A stretch of 64,000 bases of DNA. Source: Flavobacteriaceae bacterium PS02293 (GTDB lineage: Bacteria; Bacteroidota; Bacteroidia; Flavobacteriales; Weeksellaceae). Where the stretch lies: NCBI GenBank assembly GCA_029960045.1, contig JASCOV010000004.1, positions 124,001 through 188,000 of the forward strand, in the 5' to 3' direction. Positions 31,632 through 40,448 of the stretch are shown piece by piece (position 1 is the stretch's first letter; every line of letters begins with the position of its first letter). The notes below the pieces were generated by a model. That model had not been told where the DNA came from, did no database searches, and saw nothing but the letters and a program-made list of their open reading frames with translations. Both the position numbers and the translations under genes were made by a program.

Positions 31632-34600
31632 ATGAAAAAGATTCAGGATATTCTTATTTCTACGCGAACGATGGCCCTTCTGCTGCTTGTTTTTGCAATT
31701 TCTATGGCCGTTGCCACATTTATCGAAAATGATTACGGAACACCAACTGCGAAAGCCTTGATTTACGAAGCCAAATGGTTTGAAGCCGTAATGTTTCTAT
31801 TGATTTTAAACTTCATTGGAAACATTGGACGTTACAGACTTTTCAGAAGAGAGAAATGGCCAATTTTGGTATTTCACTTGGCTTTTATTTTAATCTTTAT
31901 CGGGGGTGCAATTACACGTTACGTGAGTTTTGAAGGGACAATGCACATCCGCGAAGGCGAAACGAATAACGAAATCGTAACCGACAAACATTTCTTCAAA
32001 ATCAAAATCGAGGAAAAAGGAGAACAGCAGAATTACCACGATGTTCCTTATCTAATGTCGCCGCTTCATCACGATTTTCAGGCAACTTATGATTTCTTAG
32101 GTAAAGAAAAAATCGTTGTGAAGGCTGTAGATTATATTCAAAGAAAAAAAGACAGTTTGGTTGTTGGAGCTGGAAAAGAATATCTGCATTTGGTCTCTAC
32201 AAGTGATATGGGCGGTCGTCAGAATATTTATTTAGGCGAAGGCGATGTTCAGAATATCAATGGAACTTTGGTAAGTTACAATAGAACTGCAATTGAAGGT
32301 GCAGTTGAATTCCAGAAGAAAGACGGTCAGATTTTCATCAAAACACCTGTTGACGCAGCCTTTATGACAATGGCAACGAAGGCGACAGGAACAACTACAA
32401 AAAATGAATTTCAACCTTTAGTTCTTAGAAGTCTTTACACAATCGATCAATTAAAATTAGTAATTCCGGAAGGAACGAAAAATGGAAAATTGGTTTCTTA
32501 TGAAGGCGACAAACAAAAAGACAAAGACGTTCCGGATCTTCTGAGAGTGGAAGTTGCAGGACCAAAAACAAAACAACTGGTGGATCTTGTAGTAGAAAAA
32601 GGAAATCCAAATAATTACAAACAAATCAAAGTTGATGGTTTGGATATAATGTTAGGTTTCGGACCAAAGATTTATTTCACACAACCTTTTGCATTAAAAT
32701 TAGAAAAATTTGTGATGGAAACTTATCCCGGAAGTTCTTCGCCATCGGCTTATGAATCTCACGTGAAAATAGTGGACGAAGGCAAAGAAACGCCTTACAA
32801 TATTTATATGAATCACGTTCTTGATTATAAAGGTTACAAATTTTTTCAGGCCAGTTTTGACCCGGACAGAAAAGGAACTGTTCTTTCTGTGAATCACGAT
32901 TTCTGGGGAACTTTGATCAGTTACATCGGATATGCATTCTTGTTTACTGGGATGTTCGTGACGATGTTTTGGAAAGGCTCAAGATTCTGGAGTCTGAACC
33001 AAATGCTGAAAACCATCAGCAGGAAAAAAGCAAAGGTTGCTATTTTAATACTACTAGGTTTAGGGCTCAATGCTCAGGAAATTGATATGCACGGAAAAGA
33101 CGGAAGCCACGAAGGCCATTCCCATTCCGAAGCTGCGCCAACATCGCCTAACAAAAATCCTGCTGTCATTGATGCAGATGCGATGGTGAAAAACATTGAG
33201 ATCAGTAAAGAACACGCAGATAAATTTGCTTATTTATTAGTTCAAAATTATGAAGGTCGTATTGTTCCGGCTAACACACAGGCGCTTGATATTTTACATA
33301 AATTAACTTCACGTTCCAATTTCCAGAATTTGGATGCTAATCAATGGTTTTTGGCTGCTACGATAGACCCAATGTTTTGGGCGCAAGTCAATATCATCAA
33401 AATTGAAACTGCAGGAAAAGTAGGAAAAGACCTTCGGGCTAAAACCAAAGCTACAGAAGAAGGTTTTACGAGTTTGATCAAATTATTTCCTGCCGACAAA
33501 AACGGAAATCTTCGTTTCGTTTTGGAAGATGATTTTAATGAGGCGTTTAGAAAAAAGGCCTCTGAAAGAACAAGATATGATGAAGCGGTTATCAAACTGA
33601 ACGACAAAGTTCAGATTCTTAATGGGATTATGTCTTACCAATATTTCCGAACAGTTCCTGTGAAGAATGACTCAAATCACACCTGGAGTTCTGTAATGAC
33701 ACCGACTTTTGAACCGGATGAAAATGCGCAGGCGGTTTTAGGTCCCTATTTGTCGAGCGTCCTTTTGGCAACGCAAGGCGGAAGTTGGGCAAAAGCGGAT
33801 GCGGAGCTATTGAAAGTAGAAGCATATCAACAGAAATGGGGGAAAAATGTAGTGCCTTCTGAAAACAAAGTTAAGCTTGAGGTTTTATTAAATACTTTAG
33901 ATATCAACTTCAAATTGTTGATTTTCTACACGATCATCGGTGGTTTACTTTTAGTTTTAGGTTTCATAGCATTGTTCAAGCCTACCAAGATTCTTAATAA
34001 TATTATAAAAGCATTGATTTATATCGGTGCAGTTGGTTATATTTTCCATTTCTTAGGACTGGTGGGGAGATGGTATATTTCCGGACACGCGCCTTGGAGT
34101 AATGGCTATGAGGCTATTATCTTCATCTCCTGGGTTGGGATTACGGCAGGATATGCTTTGTACAGAAACTCAAACACTTTGATTCCGGCAGCTGGATTCT
34201 TAGTTGCGGTAATTATGATGGGATTTGCGCACGGTGGTTCTGCGTTGGATCCGCAGATTACACCACTGGTTCCGGTTCTGAAATCTTACTGGCTTGTAGT
34301 TCACGTAGCAATTATCACTTCGAGCTATGGATTCTTCTCTTTATCGATGCTGATTGCAATGATTTCATTGATTTTCTACATCATCGCTAACAAAGACACA
34401 TTCAAAAGACATAATGATACAACACTGAAAGAATTGGCAATCGTAAGCGAAATGTCTCTTAATATTGGATTATTAGCTTTAACGATCGGAAACTTCTTAG
34501 GAGGAATCTGGGCAAACGAATCCTGGGGACGCTACTGGAGCTGGGATCCGAAGGAAACATGGGCTTTCATCTCGATTATGATTTATGCATTTGTGATTCA

Positions 34601-34874
34601 CATGAGATTGGTTCCGGGATTGAGAGGAAGATATACATTCCACGTTGTAACGATGTTTGCTTTCTGCTCAATGGTAATGACGTATTTTGGAGTGAATTAC
34701 TATTTGTCAGGTTTGCATTCTTACGCAAAAGGAGATCCAATTCCGCTTCCACTTTGGGTTTACATAAGTATTGGATATATGATAGTATTGGCTGTTGCTG
34801 CTTGGTTCAAATACAAAAAACTGCACAGTGATCTTCAGATCAAAAAAGATGAAAGAACACAGGTTGAGCCTTAA
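31632..34874 (+). CDS. ccsBA: Fused cytochrome c biogenesis protein CcsBA (ResB-CcsA)
   Basis: The 1080-residue protein joins both halves of the system II haem export and ligation machine of the inner membrane. Residues 1 to about 460 are ResB/CcsB, with membrane helices near the start and after residue 425. Residues 810-1070 are CcsA, with the tryptophan-rich haem motif WGRYWSWDPKETWAF at about 962-976 and histidine-bearing helices. Between them, near residue 470, lies a stretch that looks like a signal peptide (VAILILLGLGLNAQ), followed by a histidine-rich segment HGKDGSHEGHSHSE and about 280 residues of soluble domain. A gene-fusion origin from three units is likely. It is monocistronic and ends at a hairpin. 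Confidence 0.94.
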   Translation: MKKIQDILISTRTMALLLLVFAISMAVATFIENDYGTPTAKALIYEAKWFEAVMFLLILNFIGNIGRYRLFRREKWPILVFHLAFILIFIGGAITRYVSFEGTMHIREGETNNEIVTDKHFFKIKIEEKGEQQNYHDVPYLMSPLHHDFQATYDFLGKEKIVVKAVDYIQRKKDSLVVGAGKEYLHLVSTSDMGGRQNIYLGEGDVQNINGTLVSYNRTAIEGAVEFQKKDGQIFIKTPVDAAFMTMATKATGTTTKNEFQPLVLRSLYTIDQLKLVIPEGTKNGKLVSYEGDKQKDKDVPDLLRVEVAGPKTKQLVDLVVEKGNPNNYKQIKVDGLDIMLGFGPKIYFTQPFALKLEKFVMETYPGSSSPSAYESHVKIVDEGKETPYNIYMNHVLDYKGYKFFQASFDPDRKGTVLSVNHDFWGTLISYIGYAFLFTGMFVTMFWKGSRFWSLNQMLKTISRKKAKVAILILLGLGLNAQEIDMHGKDGSHEGHSHSEAAPTSPNKNPAVIDADAMVKNIEISKEHADKFAYLLVQNYEGRIVPANTQALDILHKLTSRSNFQNLDANQWFLAATIDPMFWAQVNIIKIETAGKVGKDLRAKTKATEEGFTSLIKLFPADKNGNLRFVLEDDFNEAFRKKASERTRYDEAVIKLNDKVQILNGIMSYQYFRTVPVKNDSNHTWSSVMTPTFEPDENAQAVLGPYLSSVLLATQGGSWAKADAELLKVEAYQQKWGKNVVPSENKVKLEVLLNTLDINFKLLIFYTIIGGLLLVLGFIALFKPTKILNNIIKALIYIGAVGYIFHFLGLVGRWYISGHAPWSNGYEAIIFISWVGITAGYALYRNSNTLIPAAGFLVAVIMMGFAHGGSALDPQITPLVPVLKSYWLVVHVAIITSSYGFFSLSMLIAMISLIFYIIANKDTFKRHNDTTLKELAIVSEMSLNIGLLALTIGNFLGGIWANESWGRYWSWDPKETWAFISIMIYAFVIHMRLVPGLRGRYTFHVVTMFAFCSMVMTYFGVNYYLSGLHSYAKGDPIPLPLWVYISIGYMIVLAVAAWFKYKKLHSDLQIKKDERTQVEP

Positions 34875-34900
34875 CCAATAAAACTAAGTTTAAAAAATAA

Positions 34901-34933
34901 AAAGAGCAATTCAAATTTTGAATTGCTTTTTTT
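34901..34933. terminator. Bidirectional terminator between ccsBA and phosphatase gene
   Basis: GCAATTCAA and TTGAATTGC form the stem, with an A-tract before and seven T after. It lies between two convergent genes. Confidence 0.82.
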
Positions 34934-34935
34934 AT

Positions 34936-35799
34936 TTACTGTAAGAATTTCTTGATATAAACATCTCTTTGATTTTCAGAAATTTCCAAAATATTATGAA
35001 TGTAATTATCCATCGAACCATACTTTTTATCAATCTCATCAAAAGCTGATTGTAAATAATCACGTTCTATCCAACCTGTCTTTCCGATGACGCCAATATC
35101 CATTTTTGGATAAATGAAATGAAGATTATTAGCGAGATTCAGCCTCTTGTTGATTACTTTTTTTCTCAGATCATTAGATAAAAGATACTCCTCAAAAATA
35201 ACAGAATCATCAAACTTCAAAATCTTTAAAATTAATGCTGTTATCATTCCGGTTCTGTCTTTTCCGGCTGTACAATGATAGAGTATAGGTTGTTCAGAAT
35301 CCAAAATTTCTGTAACAATTGTCTTAATGACTTGGGGATTTTTGGAGACGTAATCTCTGTAAAACTGCATCATTCTATCGTTTGCATCATCTTTATTGAA
35401 TTTACCTTTTAATACCAGCTTTTTTGCATCTTTTAATTCTCCATTTTCATCTTCGAAGGCAGGATAATTTTTATAAATAATATGATTAGGTAAATGGTCT
35501 GCTTCTTTTGTGATTTCTTGTTTGGCTCTAAGGTCGATAACTTTCTTAATTTTAAGCTTTTCGAACTCATCAAAAGATCTTGATTTTAATTGATGAAGAT
35601 TCCCACTTCTATAAATCAAACTGTCTTTCAAGATTTTCCCTTCATGATTCTTGAGGTTACCTAAAAATCTGAAATTATTAACTTTCTTAATTTCTATTTG
35701 ATTCTTATTGTTAAGATCAGAGAATTGAGGCTGGGAAATAATATGGTTTTTGCAAGATAAAATCAAAAAAAAAGTCATCAATAAGCCAAAATTTTTCAT
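34936..35799 (-). CDS. Tyrosine-phosphatase-like lipoprotein
   Basis: The 287-residue protein has a lipoprotein signal (FFLILSC, lipidated C16), so it acts in the periplasm. The phosphatase signature HCTAGKDRTG gives catalytic C176 and R182. An upstream segment, IYRSGNLHQL and KKVIDLRAKQE, is typical of the Y_phosphatase3 group of tyrosine/dual-specificity or phosphoinositide-type phosphatases. The substrate is unknown. The stop at 34936 lies next to the terminator. Confidence 0.88.
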   Translation of the reverse strand: MKNFGLLMTFFLILSCKNHIISQPQFSDLNNKNQIEIKKVNNFRFLGNLKNHEGKILKDSLIYRSGNLHQLKSRSFDEFEKLKIKKVIDLRAKQEITKEADHLPNHIIYKNYPAFEDENGELKDAKKLVLKGKFNKDDANDRMMQFYRDYVSKNPQVIKTIVTEILDSEQPILYHCTAGKDRTGMITALILKILKFDDSVIFEEYLLSNDLRKKVINKRLNLANNLHFIYPKMDIGVIGKTGWIERDYLQSAFDEIDKKYGSMDNYIHNILEISENQRDVYIKKFLQ

Positions 35800-36070
35800 T
35801 TTAGAATTATATGTATTGTTTTTAGTATTACCTAAAGATAGACTATTTTATTTTTAAATCATCTGAATTTCAATTAAGGAAAATTTTATAAATGTTAAAA
35901 TAATATAAATTTTATATTTTAAAAAAAACATTAAAATTATAAACTTCGTATTTGTATAATTATTTATTAATTTAAAATGTATTTTATTATTAATATATTT
36001 TTAATTTAAATTCATTTTTAAATGTTTATTGTTGTTTAATATGTATTTTTTTATTTAAAAAGTTAATGTT
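35800..36070. other. Very AT-rich intergenic stretch
   Basis: Between the phosphatase start and the -7 box at 36071 the sequence is almost only A and T with long runs (TTAATTTAAA patterns). It holds no coding frame. Such DNA is likely to be curved and may hold upstream promoter elements or bind a nucleoid protein; no specific site can be named. Confidence 0.45.
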
Positions 36071-36078
36071 TAGTTTTG
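36071..36078 (+). promoter_or_regulatory. -7 promoter element of the VGIGT gene cluster
   Basis: TAGTTTTG matches TAnnTTTG and ends 20 bases before the ATG at 36099. The upstream DNA is too AT-rich for a clear TTG. Confidence 0.6.
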
Positions 36079-36098
36079 TGCCACACAAATGATTTATC

Positions 36099-36923
36099 AT
36101 GCAAAACTATATACAGAACTTATACTTTTTAGGTAGTTTTCTCTTTTCTATTCAATTTTTTTCACAAGTAGGGATTGGGACGACTAAGCCTAATGCAATA
36201 TTAGATATCAATGGAGATGTTGCTTTACGGAATGAACTAAGTTTAGGTGGAACCGATGCAATTAAAGGAAATCCAGGTGAAGCTAATCAAGCATTGGTGT
36301 CTCAAGGCGAAGGTTTACCGCCTACTTGGAAATACATAAGAGCACCTTTTATAGAAGACGGAACCTATAAACTTACCAATACTTATCTTAGTGAGTCTGA
36401 AATAGGAATCAGTGATTTCTCATCTGGTATCCAAGGTGATGAAGTTAATACAAGCTCCATTGGAGATATGATCGACAGTAAATGGAAAAAAATACCAAAT
36501 CTTACCACGCAAGTTGAAGTGAAATTTTCTGAAAACAAACTGGTTTATCAGGTTCAAACCGGTGTAGAGATCGTTGGTTCTACTGCCGGAAGTGCAGTGA
36601 AATTTTTATGTGGAATCTTTAAGGATAACAAATTGGTCGCCTTACGTCCGGATAAAATTACTACAGCCTACAGCAATACGCCAACACAATATATGTTTAC
36701 CCTAAACTATAGTGAAGAAAATAGTCCCATCGGGATTTACAATATGGACGTTGCCTGTAGAAAAATAAATACAGCTAATATTAATAATTATTTTATGATA
36801 GGTTCTAATATTCCAACATATCAATCTGGTACTGTAACTGTTGCTAATACAAGTTCAAATAGTTTTGCTTTGAAATCTTTCTTTAAAATTGATATTACAC
36901 AATTAATAATTTTTGCTCCGTAA
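36099..36923 (+). CDS. VGIGT-type secreted protein, first of three paralogues
   Basis: The 274-residue protein has a signal peptide ending FFSQ, directly followed by VGIGTTKPNAILDINGD. This start, with LRNELSLGG and ALVSQGEGLPPTWKYI (residues 50-88), is a head module widespread in surface proteins of Flavobacteriia and resembles trimeric fibre heads. The remaining 190 residues are beta-rich with VEVKFSENKLVYQVQTGVEI and KFLCGIFKDNKLVALR. The role is unknown; surface structure or adhesion is a guess. It is the first gene of a three-gene operon whose members share this plan. Confidence 0.8.
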   Translation: MQNYIQNLYFLGSFLFSIQFFSQVGIGTTKPNAILDINGDVALRNELSLGGTDAIKGNPGEANQALVSQGEGLPPTWKYIRAPFIEDGTYKLTNTYLSESEIGISDFSSGIQGDEVNTSSIGDMIDSKWKKIPNLTTQVEVKFSENKLVYQVQTGVEIVGSTAGSAVKFLCGIFKDNKLVALRPDKITTAYSNTPTQYMFTLNYSEENSPIGIYNMDVACRKINTANINNYFMIGSNIPTYQSGTVTVANTSSNSFALKSFFKIDITQLIIFAP

Positions 36924-36924
36924 T

Positions 36925-37755
36925 ATGAAAAATACAATCAATTTTCTACTGCTGTTGTGGGTTTATACATTACAAGGGCAAGTTGGTATTATGACATCTA
37001 AACCTCAATCTGTGCTTGATGTGAATGGGGATTTTAATAAAAAAGGTAAGCTTTTTTTGGATAATAATAATATACTGTCACCAGGCAAGACGGGGCAGAT
37101 TTTGATTTCCCGAGGTGCTGGAACAGCTCCGACCTGGAAAGCTTTGAAAATCCCGGATTATGAACCTTTCAAGTATTATCTAATTTTCAATGATTCATTT
37201 AGGGATTTCAATACATCTTCTAATAATACTGGACAAGGAATTTCATTATCTACTGCAACTTCACCTGCTACTATAAGCGCAGATCTGGTAAAAGGAGCAG
37301 ATATTACAAATCTGATCAACAATAAAGGATTCAAAGAGATTACTAAACTTTCAAATCCTTTTATTGTGAATAGTACAGAAAGTAAAGTTTATTTTCAATT
37401 TGAAACCGTAGTTCAAGAAAATAATACAACTACAATAGGCTCTAATCAAATGTATGCATGTGGTATTTTTGTAGATGATAAACTACAGAGCGCAAGACTC
37501 AATACTTTATTTACTTCTACTACTGCGGAAAGCACATTTTTGACACATAATCAAATAGGTGGAGCATCTAATCTTGCAAAAGGACAACATACTGCAAGAG
37601 TTGCTTGCACAAGATATACGACAGATGATAATATTGTATTGGGTATAGGTGTTCCTTCCACAACCGCTGTCAATAATGTAAACAATTTTATGACACAAGC
37701 TTCACTAAAGATTGATGTCTATGAAGTTCCGCAAAATTTCACCGATATATTTTAA
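36925..37755 (+). CDS. VGIGT-type secreted protein, second paralogue
   Basis: I start at ATG 36925, one base after the stop of the previous gene; a TTG at 36913 would overlap it and precede the signal peptide. The 276-residue protein opens with a signal peptide ending LQGQ, then VGIMTSKPQSVLDVNGDF and ILISRGAGTAPTWKALKIP. The C-terminal part contains KVYFQFETVVQE and YACGIFVDDKLQSARL, parallel to the CGIF segment in the first paralogue. No sorting domain is seen. The function is unknown. Confidence 0.8.
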   Translation: MKNTINFLLLLWVYTLQGQVGIMTSKPQSVLDVNGDFNKKGKLFLDNNNILSPGKTGQILISRGAGTAPTWKALKIPDYEPFKYYLIFNDSFRDFNTSSNNTGQGISLSTATSPATISADLVKGADITNLINNKGFKEITKLSNPFIVNSTESKVYFQFETVVQENNTTTIGSNQMYACGIFVDDKLQSARLNTLFTSTTAESTFLTHNQIGGASNLAKGQHTARVACTRYTTDDNIVLGIGVPSTTAVNNVNNFMTQASLKIDVYEVPQNFTDIF

Positions 37756-37760
37756 AGCAA

Positions 37761-38564
37761 ATGAAATTATTCTATACATATATATTCTTGATTATTAATT
37801 CTTTGTGCTATTCTCAAGTAGGGATTAAAACTTTGACGCCCGAGAAAACTTTGGATGTGAATGGCGGTCTTAATATTAGAAAAGAATTGAGGCTAAATGG
37901 TGATGAGACAAATAAAGGTTCAGCTGGAACAGATGGTCAAATCTTCAGTGTTACAGGAACTACATTGCTTTCTGATGAGTATAAAACGATTAAGATTGCA
38001 GATGGTACAGGAAGTTTGACTTATACATACCTTAATACAACAACGGATAGAACGGGTGTTAAGTTTTCTGCAACAGGATCTACAAACCCTTATCTCCTTA
38101 ATTCGGCTTTTACAACTTCTACAGGAACAACTATTGCTAACTGGGCTAGATTAAGTGGCAATACAGATACTTTCAGTATTACAGATACGACAAAAAAATC
38201 TAAAGCTATTTTATCTTTTCAGACCAATGCACAAATTGCAAGAAGTGCTCCGAGCGGTAATTATTCGGGAAGTTTTGCTTGTGGAATATTCGTAAAAAAA
38301 GGTTCAGGAGCCGAAGAGTTAAAAGCAGTAAGATCAGACGTTGTAAGAGGAGTGAGTGGATCTTATAAAATATTAAATCTTAATGTTACGCTTGATAATT
38401 TGGATCCGGGAGTTTATACTGTTTCTGCTGCCTGTAGTAATAGAAATCTTGGTTCTGGCAATACTTTGGTTAATCTAGGAGTTGGGACGCCGGTGGATGC
38501 CACGTTTATGAATCAGGATATGTCACAATCAACAATGACAGTAACTGTGTTACAGCCTTATTAA
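37761..38564 (+). CDS. VGIGT-type secreted protein, third paralogue
   Basis: The 267-residue protein has a signal peptide ending LCYSQ, then VGIKTLTPEKTLDVNGGL and LRKELRLNGDETNKGSAG. The C-terminal part keeps SFACGIFVKKG and YTVSAACSNRN, aligned with the CGIF and cysteine-containing segments of the other two. The start is five bases after the previous stop. A strong terminator follows, so the three genes form one transcript. The three proteins share a head but are quite diverged in the rest. Confidence 0.8.
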   Translation: MKLFYTYIFLIINSLCYSQVGIKTLTPEKTLDVNGGLNIRKELRLNGDETNKGSAGTDGQIFSVTGTTLLSDEYKTIKIADGTGSLTYTYLNTTTDRTGVKFSATGSTNPYLLNSAFTTSTGTTIANWARLSGNTDTFSITDTTKKSKAILSFQTNAQIARSAPSGNYSGSFACGIFVKKGSGAEELKAVRSDVVRGVSGSYKILNLNVTLDNLDPGVYTVSAACSNRNLGSGNTLVNLGVGTPVDATFMNQDMSQSTMTVTVLQPY

Positions 38565-38583
38565 TTATTAATCAATTCTTATA

Positions 38584-38617
38584 AAAAAGCAGCATAATGT
38601 AAATTATGCTGCTTTTT
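38584..38617. terminator. Terminator of the VGIGT cluster
   Basis: AAAAAGCAGCATAAT (38584-38598) is the exact reverse complement of ATTATGCTGCTTTTT (38603-38617). It is symmetric and can also serve the convergent gene ending at 38636. Confidence 0.9.
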
Positions 38618-38635
38618 TATTTTTATTAAAATGAA

Positions 38636-40285
38636 TTATTGCTTCACGATTTTCTGTGTCGAGGATTTTCCATCAGCAAAATCTATTTTCAGAATATAAA
38701 CACCGGAAGGTAATTTAGAAACATTAACCTTAGAAGTAGAATCTTCCAATAATTGTTTTCCGTCTGTTCCAAAAACTGTCACTTTTGATATTTTAGAAGT
38801 GGTATTGATATTCACAAAATCTCTCGTAGGATTTGGATAAACTGAAACTTTTGCTATAGAAGTTTCTTCCGTTCCCAATGCCCGTATTACAGTTGAAAAG
38901 ATTGGGCCTCTCCAAATACTGTTTAGATCACTTGTACATTTAGATTTCACATACATCTCGTAAAGCCAGTTGATGGTTAAGTCATTTCTGGAATCTGCAG
39001 GCGTATTGCTTATTTGATGTGTTTCTTCATACGCATTTGTATAAACTGATTTTCTACTCCAGATGGTTTCCCAATTTGTGGAATTTCCATTTTCTTTCCA
39101 AGCAATATTTACAGTTGGGCCAGCTTGATTTGTTATTTTAAAATCACTTGGCTCCGCACAGATTACTTGTCCGCTTGTGCTGTTTTGTAAATACATAGAA
39201 ATAGGGAAGTAGCCTTGTTGAGCTTGGAAAACTGCTGTAGGTACATCAAGTTTGATAGTGTGAGTTCCAGCAGAAAGATTTCCTAAATTCACTTCACGAT
39301 TTGGGATTGCATCTCCAGGACACCAGTTATTCCAAGAAACCCAGCCTCTTAATGTTTTTGCTGTAGTTCCATAGATTCCATTGCCTTGTGTATTGTATTG
39401 TCTATAATCTTCACAGTTTTTTCCGCCAGGTTCATATTCATACACCAACTGATTGTCAAGATAAACATAATGAACTCTTCTTACGTACTCTTCTCCTCCT
39501 GTATTAGAGCCGTGGTTCGAAGTTGTCAAATGTAAAACAGCATTCTGAACTGCTTGATCCAATGTGAAAGTGACCAGTCTTGTGGTTTGTCCGGGAACGT
39601 CCGTTGCGTTATAGTTGTTCAGATCTTTGCGATAGGAAAGGGGTAATAGAAAATTCTGTGATGGAATAGTTGTTCCACTTGTTACGAACTCTAAGTTTCC
39701 TCGGAAAACATCTGTTCTGTCTGCGCAGCCTGCAACTTGTGTATTCGCTGCTGCTGAATAACCATCCGCACGGAACTCAATCCAAAAATCATAAGTTGCT
39801 GACAAGGCAGTATCGTGCAAAATATTAGAAATGTTATCAACTTTGTAGCTATAAGGAACTTCCGTTGGCGAAACGTTTTTATTCATAAAAGGCGTGATGA
39901 AACGTCCGATTTCAATACGTTTAATATCTGCTTGATTAAAAGTGTAGGTTGTACTTCCTTTAGGAACAAGAACCAAATTGACTCCTGCAATTCTGTCATA
40001 ATTATCACAAGCTGCTATTAGCTTGATATTCATAGTAACGTTGCTTCCGATAGATGCAATTTCTGAGGTAGTCAATTTTCTGGAAATAATATCCTGCTCA
40101 TAAGCGTGAAGCCTGATTGCTCCGGCAGGAATTTGGGAAAATGCTTCCGGTGGCATCGTTTGACCTTCACCAAGATAATGATACATACTGTAAAACGGAA
40201 CGTCATTAAAAACTGAAACGTTTTGAGCCAATAAAAAGGAATTAGTGAAAAGTCCTGCGATTGCAAAAAATAGTGTTTTCTTCAT
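38636..40285 (-). CDS. PNGase F-like secreted glycoamidase candidate with T9SS sorting domain
   Basis: I start at ATG 40285 (MKKTLFFAIAG), 549 residues; a GTG at 40306 would add seven residues before the signal peptide. Two eight-stranded jelly rolls of the PNGase F type are recognisable: AACDNYDRIAGVNL (91-104) aligns with the CDEWDRYANV region of Elizabethkingia PNGase F, IEIGRFITPF (125-134) is nearly identical, and GWVSWNNWCPGDAIPNRE matches AGWCPGMAVPTR. The three acidic active-site positions are kept: D97, E170 and E265 or E266. The last 75 residues (VSVYPNPTRDFVNIN...) are a type A sorting domain. It probably releases N-glycans from glycoproteins outside the cell. Confidence 0.85.
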   Translation of the reverse strand: MKKTLFFAIAGLFTNSFLLAQNVSVFNDVPFYSMYHYLGEGQTMPPEAFSQIPAGAIRLHAYEQDIISRKLTTSEIASIGSNVTMNIKLIAACDNYDRIAGVNLVLVPKGSTTYTFNQADIKRIEIGRFITPFMNKNVSPTEVPYSYKVDNISNILHDTALSATYDFWIEFRADGYSAAANTQVAGCADRTDVFRGNLEFVTSGTTIPSQNFLLPLSYRKDLNNYNATDVPGQTTRLVTFTLDQAVQNAVLHLTTSNHGSNTGGEEYVRRVHYVYLDNQLVYEYEPGGKNCEDYRQYNTQGNGIYGTTAKTLRGWVSWNNWCPGDAIPNREVNLGNLSAGTHTIKLDVPTAVFQAQQGYFPISMYLQNSTSGQVICAEPSDFKITNQAGPTVNIAWKENGNSTNWETIWSRKSVYTNAYEETHQISNTPADSRNDLTINWLYEMYVKSKCTSDLNSIWRGPIFSTVIRALGTEETSIAKVSVYPNPTRDFVNINTTSKISKVTVFGTDGKQLLEDSTSKVNVSKLPSGVYILKIDFADGKSSTQKIVKQ

Positions 40286-40305
40286 ACTTAGATTTATAAT
40301 TCTCA

Positions 40306-40313
40306 CAAATTTA
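40306..40313 (-). promoter_or_regulatory. -7 promoter element of the PNGase F-like gene
   Basis: CAAATTTA is TAAATTTG on the minus strand, 20 bases before the ATG at 40285. It overlaps the alternative GTG, which argues against that start. Confidence 0.5.
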
Positions 40314-40448
40314 ACAAAATGTTTATTAATAAAGGTCTTTTGGTGTGATATATCTAATAATTAGTTTTAATAATTAATGATTGATTAATGTTGAGTTTAG
40401 GTTGGTAATTTGAGGTAAAAAAGCTATCTTTAAGAAAAATAACAAATT

